A DNA stretch of 29,529 bases from a virus, in the IMG/VR virus record IMGVR_UViG_3300044576_000022, positions 1 to 29,529 of that record; one strand, 5' to 3'. The notes beneath the pieces are model-generated. The model ran no database searches. It was given only the letters and a program-made list of their open reading frames with translations, and had not been told where the DNA came from. The position numbers and the translations under genes are program-made. Positions 8,820-17,958 of this stretch are shown here, piece by piece; position 1 is the first letter of the stretch, and each line of letters begins with the position of its first letter.

Positions 8820-10202
8820 TTATCCTCTAAATATAAATCCACTAAATTGAAGTACAGTTTTGTACCCATTGTTTAGATTACTAATTGTTTTTAGCCCTAT
8901 TGCATATGGCATAAAACCTCTAATTCCATCAGTCCTTTTTGTAGTCCAGACTCTACCACTGCATCCATACAGATACTTAATAGCCTCTCCTGTGAGTTGA
9001 CTCCACTTTTTAAAGTCAAACGTATGGTAGAATGTTTCTGTACCGTCACTATGCACAACTTTACAAAAATCACCATACATATCGCTGTTTGGATAGACTA
9101 TCTCATCTGTATTTGTATGCTTTGGCATCCTGTTTAAAACAAATAAAGACTGCTTAATCATATTGTATTTTAGTGTTTTGAGAGGAGTATGTAACCAGTT
9201 ATCTGTCGCATAGTCATATTTTATTCTTTTTCCAAATTTCCATATCGGCTTGTCTTTTATAGATAATTTCCATCCATACTTAGTGTTCTTATAGGCATAA
9301 GAGCTTGTATCATCTCTTAAAAAATAGTACGTTTTATCTATCTTTGTACCAAACTTATATTGCGTAGGATTGCTTGCATATAATCCACCAAGAACCTTAC
9401 AATAGCTACCAGAGAATATATCTTTTGTAACATCCTTGATAGTCAAATCATTCTGAAATATCGTAGTCTCTGTATTGAACATATCCTCTATCGCTATACA
9501 TCCATCATCACCAAGTGCTGTAAAGTATCTTCCGTATCCATTTAGTGTATGCACTGTTCCGTCAAGCTTAAAGCTTACATATGTGCCAGAGTAGAAGTAC
9601 AGTATGTAGGCACCATTTACATATCCCACATAATTACTCGCTGTTGTGTCAAGCCCAGCAGGAAGTTGTCCTAAATCTTTAATGGTATAGTCATTCAAAC
9701 TAAAAAATACTGCAATTTTAGATATGACTGCACCAGTAGCATCTTTCACTGTCTTGAACCCAAACAACCCAGCATTTAACGTATCGTAATAGATGTCTGT
9801 TGCAGAATATGATACTGTTGAAGAGGATGATATGTTAGGCATATCTGTATTGTTAATCCCTACCCACTCTACATATACATAATGCTTCTTTGGAGAATAT
9901 ACTATCTTTGGCTTTGGCGTATCACTCTTTACTTTTGCAGGTAGCCATCCAAGTTCTTTCATTCTGTTTATGCCTACATCATTCATAGAGATGTCATATG
10001 CCTGTGGGCTAATATCGCCCTTAATCAAACTTAGATTGGTAAGTTTATCGCCTGTAACATTGTATCTGCTCATAGGTGACTTGAATGTCTTTACATCATT
10101 CATAACACCCATAGCAAAGGTACCGTTACACAACTCCTTTGTAAGTAAGTCACTGTCCTTATAGTTAGGACGTGGATATGGTATTGAATTATCCGTTTGC
10201 AT
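8820..10202 (-). CDS. Hypothetical tail/virion protein
   Basis: A 460-residue protein of unknown family, rich in Tyr, Thr and Lys and apparently mostly beta-structured (repeated patterns such as YVGYVNGAYILYFYSGTYVSFKLDGTVHTLNGYGRYF), like a beta-propeller or receptor-binding tail protein. The N-terminus (SIPYPRPNYKDSDLLTKELCNGTFAMGVMNDVKTFKS) looks like a short attachment segment. Its ATG lies 14 bases inside the end of the preceding gene, so translation is probably coupled. By position a tail or tail-tip component; no catalytic motif seen. Confidence 0.6.
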   Translation of the reverse strand: MQTDNSIPYPRPNYKDSDLLTKELCNGTFAMGVMNDVKTFKSPMSRYNVTGDKLTNLSLIKGDISPQAYDISMNDVGINRMKELGWLPAKVKSDTPKPKIVYSPKKHYVYVEWVGINNTDMPNISSSSTVSYSATDIYYDTLNAGLFGFKTVKDATGAVISKIAVFFSLNDYTIKDLGQLPAGLDTTASNYVGYVNGAYILYFYSGTYVSFKLDGTVHTLNGYGRYFTALGDDGCIAIEDMFNTETTIFQNDLTIKDVTKDIFSGSYCKVLGGLYASNPTQYKFGTKIDKTYYFLRDDTSSYAYKNTKYGWKLSIKDKPIWKFGKRIKYDYATDNWLHTPLKTLKYNMIKQSLFVLNRMPKHTNTDEIVYPNSDMYGDFCKVVHSDGTETFYHTFDFKKWSQLTGEAIKYLYGCSGRVWTTKRTDGIRGFMPYAIGLKTISNLNNGYKTVLQFSGFIFRG

Positions 10203-11454
10203 CTGCTATTTTTGTATTGCTTACTACATACCAGTCATATCCAGTATAAATCATCTTGATAATTGTCATAGTTATACCAGTGGTAGCACTTGTAGAACCA
10301 AGCCCCACCGTCTTATCTCCAATAATTGATACTGTAGGGTCAAAGGTAATAGCATTATTTCCTATTGATACAAGCATAAATGTATAAGTTGTACCCCACC
10401 AAGCATCTACCTGTACGCCACCGTCATTGAATTTAGTAAAATGCAATTCTGCATTTGCTGTAGGATACAGATACATAATGTTTGCAGACGATAAATCAAG
10501 GTTCATTATTCCACTGCTTGCATTATCGAAGAATACATTATCCATAAATACATTAGCCCCTGCTACACCTGCTGTAGGTGGAGGAGTAAGCACAAGCCCC
10601 GTACCTGTTGCATCTACTTTTAGATATTGCCCTGCTGTGAGTGTTGCAGGCGTATCTGTGAGTGCTGTAAATGTGGTAGCTCCTGTAGATGTTCCACCAG
10701 CAGGAGGTGCTATAAACTCTACACCGTTCTCTGTGGGATTAACGGCTACAACCTTGCCTGCCATACCAGTATATGATGCAGGAGTATCACTGAGTGCTGT
10801 AAATAATGTATCTTTACAAGGAGTTCCTGCCACACCCTGAGCACCATCGCTACCAACAAATTTAATAGCAGGAGTCCAAGTATTTGTATCTATTCTCTTA
10901 AAACTTATAAAAATGTCACCTGTTGTAAAGCTACTGTGCCAATTTGTTCCATCTGCACTAAATCTGACATAAGTCTGAGCACCCTGACTCACCACACCTG
11001 CAATCAAATCTGTAAGGTACTGTCTGTATGCTTGTATGTAGGTATTTATGATTGAGTCTGCACGCTGATTGTAGTCACCGTATTCTCTCCAAAGCAACGC
11101 CAATGCCTTAAATACGACTGCATATGCAAGTCCATCATCAATATCCAATGCTATTCCTGCGATAGGCTCTGTCGGCACCCTAATAAAATAGTCCGTTGAG
11201 ACTCTTTTAAGTTCGCTTGCTGTACTGCCAGTTGTCTCTATAAGACTTACAGGTGTAGCTTTTAGTGCTACATCTTTGAGTGCCATATCTAAAGCAAACA
11301 ATTTATCTGTTGGGTCTACAATATCAAGTGGATGTGGTATCCTGACTGTAGCACCTGTTGCATCTACTTTTGTTGAGTCTGGTGACTGATTATAGTCTGC
11401 CAGAGTATTTCCTATTATCTGTGAAATTTTTGCTATAGCGTTATCTACTGTCAT
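10189..11454 (-). CDS. Tail protein with adaptor-like N-terminus and two tail-fibre-type repeats
   Basis: A 421-residue protein. Residues ~1-155 form a helical region ending LDIDDGLAYAVVFKALALLWREYGDYNQRADSIINTYIQAYRQYL, which resembles the end of the adaptor-like gene 20769-21176 and of short-tailed phage head-tail adaptors in general. The second half has two copies of a tail-fibre repeat: FTALSDTPASYTGMAGKVVAV and FTALTDTPATLTAGQYLKVD, with VGSDGAQGVAG before them, then a beta-rich end. Repeats of the 'LTDTPxxYxGxxGKxLxV' kind are common in phage tail fibres. A GGA ribosome site precedes ATG 11454. A tail or connector component is likely; the two-part architecture is what I can see, and the precise role is unknown. 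Confidence 0.65.
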   Translation of the reverse strand: MTVDNAIAKISQIIGNTLADYNQSPDSTKVDATGATVRIPHPLDIVDPTDKLFALDMALKDVALKATPVSLIETTGSTASELKRVSTDYFIRVPTEPIAGIALDIDDGLAYAVVFKALALLWREYGDYNQRADSIINTYIQAYRQYLTDLIAGVVSQGAQTYVRFSADGTNWHSSFTTGDIFISFKRIDTNTWTPAIKFVGSDGAQGVAGTPCKDTLFTALSDTPASYTGMAGKVVAVNPTENGVEFIAPPAGGTSTGATTFTALTDTPATLTAGQYLKVDATGTGLVLTPPPTAGVAGANVFMDNVFFDNASSGIMNLDLSSANIMYLYPTANAELHFTKFNDGGVQVDAWWGTTYTFMLVSIGNNAITFDPTVSIIGDKTVGLGSTSATTGITMTIIKMIYTGYDWYVVSNTKIADANG

Positions 11455-11465
11455 ATTTTTATCCT

Positions 11466-12452
11466 TTAAATTGATGAAGCCTGAATAGTGGCTACTTTAA
11501 GTGCTGTTTCATTTTTTCTTGCCTCTATACGTTCGTTTACTACAAGACTTTGTGCTACTGTTTGTGCCTGCATCTGTCTATAATAAACATCTGCATACCT
11601 CAAGTCTATCTCTGCACCTTGTAAGCGTACCTTTTCTTTTTCCACGGCTGTCTGCTCTATGATAAGTTTTGCTTTTTCTGTCTCTGTTGCTGTCTGTGCA
11701 ACCATAAGTGGTATCTTCTCTGCCTCAACGAGTACCTGTTTAGCCATAAGCCCAACTTTCTCACGTTCAGTCTCTATCTGCACTTCCATAAGCCCAACTT
11801 TTTTAGCTTCTACTGTAGCTTGTGCTTTCATCAGTGGCACTTTCTCTTTTTCCACATTCACCTGCTCACCCATTAGAGATATTTTCTTCTCTTCAAGTAG
11901 TGCCTGCTGTGTTTTTATTGCTATATCCTGCGTCATCAAATCAAGCTTTTTGGTCTCTACAGATAGCTGTTGCCCTTTAATAAGCAGGTCTGCATCTTTA
12001 ATTGCAACCTCTTTTTGATTAATAGCAACCTGTGACGGGATAAGCTGTTCAACCTCTATTTTTGCTTTTGCTATTTTTGTTGCAACCTCATTACTGCGTG
12101 CCTTATCTTCTGCCTGCATAGATGCAATTTTTTGTGTATCTACTGCTACCTCACTTGCACCCTTATTCTGTGCAATAGCAAGTTCACCCTGCATATTAAG
12201 TATTTTTTGGTCATTTACAACGCCATCAAGAGCCATTTGTGCAGATGCTGTAATGGCTTGTGTGACTGCTGTAGTAGTTACATCCGTAACAAACTTTGCA
12301 TAAATATTTGCACGCTCATTATCTGTGATACTTGTATTTGTTTCGAGGTATGTTTTTAGCTGAGTCTCTGCTTGTGCAAGTACAGATGTGGGGTCTGTAC
12401 TTACTGCTTTCATCGTCTCTTTTATCGCGTTTACATAAAAAACCAAATCCAT
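11466..12452 (-). CDS. Coiled-coil virion protein with 14-residue repeats
   Basis: A 328-residue, almost entirely helical protein. From about residue 160 to 280 it is built of a near-perfect 14-residue unit with consensus xQxxVExEKVxLMx. The Leu-Met pair recurs at Met 173, 194, 208, 222, 236 and 250, and degenerate forms follow at ~264 and ~278: one step of 21, then steps of 14. Fourteen is two heptads, so this should be a long regular coiled coil. The end (VYYRQMQAQTVAQSLVVNERIEARKN) is also helical. The ATG overlaps the previous stop (TAATG) and follows AAGGA. A phage tail rod, fibre shaft or internal protein is likely; no family recognised. Confidence 0.65.
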   Translation of the reverse strand: MDLVFYVNAIKETMKAVSTDPTSVLAQAETQLKTYLETNTSITDNERANIYAKFVTDVTTTAVTQAITASAQMALDGVVNDQKILNMQGELAIAQNKGASEVAVDTQKIASMQAEDKARSNEVATKIAKAKIEVEQLIPSQVAINQKEVAIKDADLLIKGQQLSVETKKLDLMTQDIAIKTQQALLEEKKISLMGEQVNVEKEKVPLMKAQATVEAKKVGLMEVQIETEREKVGLMAKQVLVEAEKIPLMVAQTATETEKAKLIIEQTAVEKEKVRLQGAEIDLRYADVYYRQMQAQTVAQSLVVNERIEARKNETALKVATIQASSI

Positions 12453-13057
12453 TAAAGTTCCTTTATTGTTACATTTGGCATAACTGCATCGAGCGTCACA
12501 GAGCCAAGTGATTGCATAGGTAGAGTCACACTAGGGATTGGTACGTTATCCATAGTTATGTTTCCATATGTAGAATTAAGAACACTGCTCCCCATAGTGA
12601 TTTCATAGTTCATTTTCAATAGATTTTTATTGACTATGAAGTCCTTGTTTAAGCAATGCACAATAGCCGTATCAATAGGTAGCGTTGTGTAATAAAAATC
12701 ACCAACAACATTATGCAGATTTCCTGTGTCTAAAACAGTTCCATTTGCATCATAAGCTGTATATGCAACTGTATAGTTTGGCTTGTATCCAATACAAAAT
12801 GCAGGAAGAGGGCTTCCAATCTTCTTAACTACTTTTTGTGTACCAACTGTAGCCATAAGGTACCCATCAAGTTGTGGTGCTACGCCAGTATATCCATCAA
12901 ACTTTCCAAATAATGAATGCGTGTATGGTATAGTAGTTACTGTACCGCTTAAAATATCAAGCCCATACATAGCTACTGTATCGCCATTTGGATTGTTGGC
13001 ATACAAGGTAAACTCTCTACCTCTTGTTAAGTTTGTTGTGTCAATTCTTACTATCAT
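12452..13057 (-). CDS. Hypothetical virion protein, first gene after late element A
   Basis: A 201-residue, beta-rich protein (MIVRIDTTNLTRGREFTLYANN...) with no recognised family. It is the first gene after the conserved element and hairpin at 13080-13127. Unlike nearly all its neighbours it has no visible Shine-Dalgarno sequence before the ATG: the 15 bases upstream are TTCTTAATATACTAC-like. If the TATAAT-like box in the element is used, the leader would be only about 17 bases. Its stop overlaps the start of the coiled-coil gene by one base. Structural role inferred from position. Confidence 0.6.
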   Translation of the reverse strand: MIVRIDTTNLTRGREFTLYANNPNGDTVAMYGLDILSGTVTTIPYTHSLFGKFDGYTGVAPQLDGYLMATVGTQKVVKKIGSPLPAFCIGYKPNYTVAYTAYDANGTVLDTGNLHNVVGDFYYTTLPIDTAIVHCLNKDFIVNKNLLKMNYEITMGSSVLNSTYGNITMDNVPIPSVTLPMQSLGSVTLDAVMPNVTIKEL

Positions 13058-13079
13058 AGTAGTATATTAAGAAGATAAA

Positions 13080-13108
13080 GATTATAGATATAGTCTTTAT
13101 TGTCGCAC
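13080..13108 (-). promoter_or_regulatory. Conserved late element, copy A
   Basis: A 29-nt reverse-strand sequence shared with 22167-22195 at about 26 of 29 positions. It contains the blocks GTGCGACAA and AAAGACTATATCTA, identical in both copies and one base apart. In copy A the 3' part also reads TATAAT (13081-13086). Its GTGCGA end is the distal arm of an adjoining hairpin. It lies in the 75-base gap before the gene starting at 13057, oriented to drive that gene. Candidate phage late promoter or processing site. Confidence 0.6.
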
Positions 13109-13127
13109 AAAGTAATACTCTGTGCGA
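13103..13127. other. Hairpin joined to late element A
   Basis: TCGCACA (13103-13109) pairs with TGTGCGA (13121-13127). After one mismatch AGT pairs with ACT around a three-base loop, giving an 11-step stem. It starts five bases after the stop of the upstream gene. No T-run follows on the reverse strand, so it is not a standard intrinsic terminator. Confidence 0.6.
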
Positions 13128-13132
13128 TTTAG

Positions 13133-13699
13133 TTAGTACGCCACTGCCACTGTTGTTACAGGTGCATTTGGGTCAATAGCTACAGTCGTTGTGTTATCCA
13201 CAACTTTTACTCTTTGTTCAACCAAAATACCGTGTATGCTACTCTCAATAGCTACAAGATACTCTCCTACTGTTGGGATAGATATTGTACCAGTTGCATA
13301 TTCACCAGTATTTCCAACCTGTGTGATTGTAGCACCAGACGCTACCCCTGCTCTAAGTGGTGTCTTTAGGTATGCTACACCACTAACAACACTTTGAACA
13401 TAGGCATATAGCCCTGTTGCATATTGCACAGTATCTCCTGCTACGATAGTAGATGTTGCAGGGTCAATCTGTAGCACTCTGTCTCCTACCGATGCGGGTG
13501 CGGTAGTCGTTGCTATATGCTCTGAACCAGTTGCAATAGCTACCACTGCTTCTGTAGCACCACCAGCTACTGCTACTTTTGTTCCAAGTGCATTTACGTC
13601 AGCATAATAGACAGAGAAGTCTGCCGATGATGCACCAAACAATGTTTTTTTTGTAGAGAGGACTACATTAAAATTCTCTCCAATGTTACGTGTATTCAT
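13133..13699 (-). CDS. Hypothetical virion protein, beta-rich
   Basis: A 188-residue protein rich in Ala, Val and Thr. The middle (VGDRVLQIDPATSTIVAGDTVQY... GVAYLKTPLRAGVASGATI) looks like a small beta-barrel module that recurs in phage structural proteins, and the end (GTISIPTVGEYLVAIESSIHGILVEQRVKVVD) resembles an immunoglobulin-like beta sandwich. ATG 13699 has AAGGAATA upstream. It sits alone between the GCGACA site at 13768 and late element A, so it may be its own transcription unit. Decoration, connector or tail protein by position; family not recognised. Confidence 0.6.
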   Translation of the reverse strand: MNTRNIGENFNVVLSTKKTLFGASSADFSVYYADVNALGTKVAVAGGATEAVVAIATGSEHIATTTAPASVGDRVLQIDPATSTIVAGDTVQYATGLYAYVQSVVSGVAYLKTPLRAGVASGATITQVGNTGEYATGTISIPTVGEYLVAIESSIHGILVEQRVKVVDNTTTVAIDPNAPVTTVAVAY

Positions 13700-13767
13700 A
13701 TTTTATTCCTTATATTTTTTTTACACATCAATGTTACCAATATTTAAACTCCAAGTAACTATAAAAG

Positions 13768-13773
13768 TGTCGC
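13768..13773 (-). promoter_or_regulatory. GCGACA motif, copy between tail genes
   Basis: The reverse strand reads TAGCGACACTTTTATAGTTA from the stop codon of the gene 13773-14909. It shares TAGCGACA, then ATAGT at a similar spacing, with the site at 3290-3295. It lies in the ~70-base gap before the gene starting at 13699. Confidence 0.35.
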
Positions 13774-14909
13774 TATAAAACAACTGCTGTTTTATGCCCT
13801 GCTCCATACCCAAAGTAATAGCCATTTACGTTAAAAGTTTCCATTTCAGAGCTTCTATTTGCATCCATAACCACTTCTTTTGTCATATCAGTATTATAGA
13901 TATGCTTAATAAGTGGTAGCCCATCAAGTGTTGTGATATTTAATGGCGTTAGTAAACCATTTGCATCTACCTGCTCTAGCCCATTTTGCGTTTCAATATA
14001 ATGTATCTCATTGTTAATAGCATTAGATGGAACAATAATAGGAACATTCATTATTACAGTATCTCCATTATCAACAACGTATCCAGTATTCCCAACACCA
14101 GCCCACCCCGTCTTGTGGTCTGTTCTCTTTAATGTGATATAGGCATAGTGTTCAGGGGAGAACATAGCACTATAATCTACTTTTGTCGGAGGTGCTGTAG
14201 GAGATGTGCTAGGTACCTGCTCATACATAGTGATATTTCTTGTTCTCACCATTTTTCTTACAATCGTGCCATATCCAGTGATTGGCACTTTTGTACCACC
14301 AAGGATTGCATAAAGTGTTACCCCAAGCGTTACTATCTGTGTTGTACCAATCATATCAACGATAGCATAAGGTAGCCCAGTCACAGAGCTTAAAGTAACT
14401 ACATTATCATTTTTTGCACCCTCAAACACAGCCACAATATCCTTTGCTTTTCCAGCAGAGTCCTCAAATAGCGGGATAAGAGAGCCTCCAACGCCAGCAA
14501 TTCTGTAGTGATTTATTATGGCAGGCACTACGTAAATGTCATTTTTTGTAACTCTTACACAGCTTTTTGATTTTTCCAAAACAATAACTGTGCCATATGT
14601 AGAAGACACACTAGCTTCAAGGCACGTTCCATTATCGTATCGTATTTTAAGCGTATTTCCACCAGCTATTTCCATAATCTTAGGATTACCGATGCCCGCT
14701 TTCTGCTTACTTGCAATATCTGCTGTTATTTTAGTAGCTGTTCCACTAGGCACAAATCCACCAGAGGCAGTTATGTCATATTTGTAAGAGGTTAATGCTC
14801 CATTATTTAATATAAATATTTCATCTGTGCTTTCGGTAGATAGGTGTACTATCTGCTCCCCCGTGAGTGTTAACCCACGGGTACCTAATCTCATTCCTGT
14901 ATTGTTCAT
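13773..14909 (-). CDS. Hypothetical tail/virion protein
   Basis: A 378-residue, predominantly beta-structured protein (MNNTGMRLGTRGLTLTGEQIVHLSTE...) with Gly- and Thr-rich strands and no motif I can assign. There is no signal peptide or membrane segment. The short Pro-rich stretch PSTSPTAPPTKVDYSAMF near residue 235 suggests a linker between two domains. An AAAGG site precedes ATG 14909, ten bases after the stop of the upstream gene. Part of the tail gene block; role unknown. Confidence 0.6.
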   Translation of the reverse strand: MNNTGMRLGTRGLTLTGEQIVHLSTESTDEIFILNNGALTSYKYDITASGGFVPSGTATKITADIASKQKAGIGNPKIMEIAGGNTLKIRYDNGTCLEASVSSTYGTVIVLEKSKSCVRVTKNDIYVVPAIINHYRIAGVGGSLIPLFEDSAGKAKDIVAVFEGAKNDNVVTLSSVTGLPYAIVDMIGTTQIVTLGVTLYAILGGTKVPITGYGTIVRKMVRTRNITMYEQVPSTSPTAPPTKVDYSAMFSPEHYAYITLKRTDHKTGWAGVGNTGYVVDNGDTVIMNVPIIVPSNAINNEIHYIETQNGLEQVDANGLLTPLNITTLDGLPLIKHIYNTDMTKEVVMDANRSSEMETFNVNGYYFGYGAGHKTAVVL

Positions 14910-14918
14910 TATAAGCCT

Positions 14919-15347
14919 TTAATATAATCGTGGTGCAGGACTTATTACATCTTCGCACCCATATCCATTTTGTGTGATAGTTGTAGCCTTAACCTCTTCA
15001 ACATTGCAAGTAGTAGCCTCTTCATAAGTAATGGCAACACTCCAATTATTAAATCCTATAAGCGATGTATTTCTAGTTATAGTGCTTACGGGATATGCGT
15101 TCCATCGTTTCCATTTAAAAGGTGATAGAGGCACAAGTTTATTAGCATTTGTCTCACCAGTAATAGGCAGAATTACACCATTGATTGGTGGATTAGACAT
15201 ATTAAAACTAATAACTGCATTGCCAAGCCCTATGTTGTTAACAGTAGTTGAGTTTTGGTATCGTGGTCTTACAGTAAACTTGTTTAGTGTAGGACTCCAA
15301 TTTAATACGTGGTCTCCAAAATTTATTAGCCTAATTGGTGGTGGCAT
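14919..15347 (-). CDS. Hypothetical virion protein
   Basis: A 142-residue protein opening MPPPIRLINFGDHVLNWSPTLNKFTVRP, with beta-strand-like alternation through the middle and two cysteines in the C-terminal part (TTCNVEE, YGCEDV). No family recognised. It starts directly after the stop of the 868-residue gene, with an AAGGAG ribosome site that overlaps that gene's last codons, so the two are coupled. Likely a tail component. Confidence 0.6.
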   Translation of the reverse strand: MPPPIRLINFGDHVLNWSPTLNKFTVRPRYQNSTTVNNIGLGNAVISFNMSNPPINGVILPITGETNANKLVPLSPFKWKRWNAYPVSTITRNTSLIGFNNWSVAITYEEATTCNVEEVKATTITQNGYGCEDVISPAPRLY

Positions 15348-15348
15348 C

Positions 15349-17955
15349 TTATACTCCTTTGTGGCTAAACATTCCGTCTAGCGTTAATGTACTGAATTGT
15401 GATGTGATGTCATTATTGTTTGCATCAAGTACCTTATATGTAACATCTACAGAACCATCTGCATTTTTTGCAAAGTTGTATTTCACTAACATACCACTAT
15501 TTGGCGTGACTGGATATGCTACAGAATTTCCAGCAGGAACATTTGATGTAGAATATCCACCTACTCCTGATATAGAGTCCACACCATTTATTATAGTCTG
15601 TGTAGTGAGTTCCCCAGTCCTTAAATTAAATGACCTCTTAGTATAGTTCACTGGGTCATTAGGTGCTATTTCTAGTCCAGTTATCTCGTCCGTATGAGAC
15701 ATAAATAATATCGGTGATGTGTTTGTAACATTAAGTGTACTCGGGTCTATTCTAACGGCTGTAAGTCCGCCTAATGTATCTCTAATGTTTAATGAATTTG
15801 TTAAAAATTGCTCCATAGCAAGAGTATCTACTTTCGTAGTTATTCCATTTACGCCAAGATATACATTTAAGATAGGGCTTCCAGAGCTAGTTTGTGACGC
15901 AATAAGTGTATCAACTCCACTAGCAATACTAATAAGTTTTTTATACATAGAAATATCAGTGTTTGCAAATAATCCGTCATATGCAATACAGAAGATAGAG
16001 CCTGCAAACCTATTTTCTGTTTTATCTATAGGTATAGTAGGTGTTCCAAATCTAAAGCTACGCTTGTATCCATCTACAAGACTATCTATAATATTTTGAA
16101 ACAATGCTATATCCTCTACTCTAACAGAGTAGCTAGATGATACTACTATTGGTACTCCTGCATCAGCCCAAGACATTACTTTATCTCTGGCGTAAGGCAA
16201 CGGTGTACCATTTACAAGTATATACCTAAGACCTAACATACACTGACCAGTAGGGTCTGCATCAGAAGCAAATATACCACCTGCTCCTATCGATGCAAAG
16301 TCACACAGTAACAGCTTATCATTAGGCACAGTAGCGACTGATATGCTAAGTCTATGTAGTGACGCATACATATCGTTACCTGCTAGTGTATTATAATTCA
16401 CTATCCCAGCGGATACCAACTTTTTTATATTTCCACCAAAATGGTCTACTCCACCAAGAGCCAGAGAATTTATTGTGCAAGAGTTGCCAAGTATCACATT
16501 TGTGCCAACATAAATATTATTAAATCCATAAGAATAGTACATATCTACAAAATCAAATGTTGTAAAGATAACTTTTTTAATTTTAGAGAATAGTGCTGTA
16601 CCAACGATAGATAAAGCCTTTGTCTCATCTGAATAAACACTCACTATCGGGGTAAGCTCACCATTAGCAAAAGTAAAGTCATACGCGTATAGTTCTTGTA
16701 GGGTAGGTATAATAAAATACTGCTCTACATATTTTTGTCCGCTTGCACGTACAACACCAGATAGTATCTCTTTTGGGAGTGGTATATCTGCATTGATTGT
16801 ATTAAATTCAAATAGTGGTGTTGAGGAGGCACCACTAGCCATTACTGTAGTATTTAGGGTTACATATTTTTTTGCAATGCCAAGAATATCACCACTAATT
16901 GTATCTGTCGGACTATCTATATTAAAATATGAGTCGAACGAACCATACAATACCCTGCGACCAAGTATAGAAACATCAAAATATGTAGATGTTCTTGTGC
17001 TGGTTAGTGTAGTGTATCTAAGATATACATCTGCTAGTAACTCACCAATGAGAGTTGGTACAGCAGATGGTGAAGATAGCAAGAAGTTATAAGGCTCACC
17101 CGTTGACCCGCTACGCATTATAGATACAGACGCACCAAAATCTGTAGTAATAGTTGTTATTTTACTATTAAAAAACTCATCTGGCGTAAGTTGTTTGAAT
17201 AAACAGTACGATATTGATGTCATATTTGGCAACATTTTTAATAGTGGAACTCTAACATCTTCACCATCAGAAGCACACAATTTGTTTATCGTCTGAATAC
17301 CATTAGCATCTTCTATCATTTCAAACTCTTTTGATGCTGTGCTTAGTGAATATTTTTGCGTACCAGTAGATACAAATGTTTTGCTTTTCGCATCCTGTGT
17401 TGCATTATAGACACTCATTATAGATGTGCCTTGATTTAAAAACTTTAAAATATCTGCTTTTTGTATGGTAGATATTACAGTGATTATATCAGCAATATTT
17501 ATAGATGCTGTTGGTTTCGCTATAAGGTATATCTCCTTGATGTCATTAGCTAACGCATCTATGGTCTTTGTACCGTTTGCATAGTCAAGTAGTGCCTTGT
17601 AATAATTTGGCTTAACTCCAAGATTTAGTGGGTCTTTTAAGATAGATAGGTCTGAACTATATTTCGGGATAGCGACGGTATAATCTCCATTATGATAGTT
17701 TATATACCTAACCATCAGATTAGAGAGTACATCTACATCAGCGTGATTATTCGTAAACTCTATAGAAAATGAACTGAAAGGTTGTGTATCGCTCCAAAAT
17801 ATATTATTACCTACCAGACTCACAAGTTCTTCAAGGTAAACATTTCCTATGGTTATTTTGCTACCAGAGACAGTAGCTGTTATCTCTGGGAACTTGTCAA
17901 TCACCGCCTGAGAAAAGACTACTGTTCCATTTGGTTGTATCGTAATAGATGCCAT
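15349..17955 (-). CDS. Large hypothetical tail protein (868 aa)
   Basis: An 868-residue protein, the second largest in the phage. It opens MASITIQPNGTVVFSQAVIDKFPEITATVSGSKITIGNVYLEELVSLVG, and long stretches alternate beta-strands with Ser/Thr/Asn-rich loops (for example NIYVGTNVILGNSCTINSLALGG), compatible with a beta-helix or multi-domain tail spike or hub. I see no enzyme motif, transmembrane segment or coiled coil. ATG 17955 has an AAGG site and follows the previous stop by three bases. Size and place suggest a main tail or host-contact protein, but this is inference. Confidence 0.6.
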   Translation of the reverse strand: MASITIQPNGTVVFSQAVIDKFPEITATVSGSKITIGNVYLEELVSLVGNNIFWSDTQPFSSFSIEFTNNHADVDVLSNLMVRYINYHNGDYTVAIPKYSSDLSILKDPLNLGVKPNYYKALLDYANGTKTIDALANDIKEIYLIAKPTASINIADIITVISTIQKADILKFLNQGTSIMSVYNATQDAKSKTFVSTGTQKYSLSTASKEFEMIEDANGIQTINKLCASDGEDVRVPLLKMLPNMTSISYCLFKQLTPDEFFNSKITTITTDFGASVSIMRSGSTGEPYNFLLSSPSAVPTLIGELLADVYLRYTTLTSTRTSTYFDVSILGRRVLYGSFDSYFNIDSPTDTISGDILGIAKKYVTLNTTVMASGASSTPLFEFNTINADIPLPKEILSGVVRASGQKYVEQYFIIPTLQELYAYDFTFANGELTPIVSVYSDETKALSIVGTALFSKIKKVIFTTFDFVDMYYSYGFNNIYVGTNVILGNSCTINSLALGGVDHFGGNIKKLVSAGIVNYNTLAGNDMYASLHRLSISVATVPNDKLLLCDFASIGAGGIFASDADPTGQCMLGLRYILVNGTPLPYARDKVMSWADAGVPIVVSSSYSVRVEDIALFQNIIDSLVDGYKRSFRFGTPTIPIDKTENRFAGSIFCIAYDGLFANTDISMYKKLISIASGVDTLIASQTSSGSPILNVYLGVNGITTKVDTLAMEQFLTNSLNIRDTLGGLTAVRIDPSTLNVTNTSPILFMSHTDEITGLEIAPNDPVNYTKRSFNLRTGELTTQTIINGVDSISGVGGYSTSNVPAGNSVAYPVTPNSGMLVKYNFAKNADGSVDVTYKVLDANNNDITSQFSTLTLDGMFSHKGV

Positions 17956-17958
17956 TAA

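Noticed and set aside
7742-8869. Longer start at 8869 for the 357-aa protein
   Set aside because: It lies 50 bases inside the upstream gene without a ribosome site, while 8815 has GAGGA at the right distance.
10427-10840. 137-codon plus-strand open frame
   Set aside because: Opposite strand of the tail gene repeats; Val/Pro/Ala-rich shadow.
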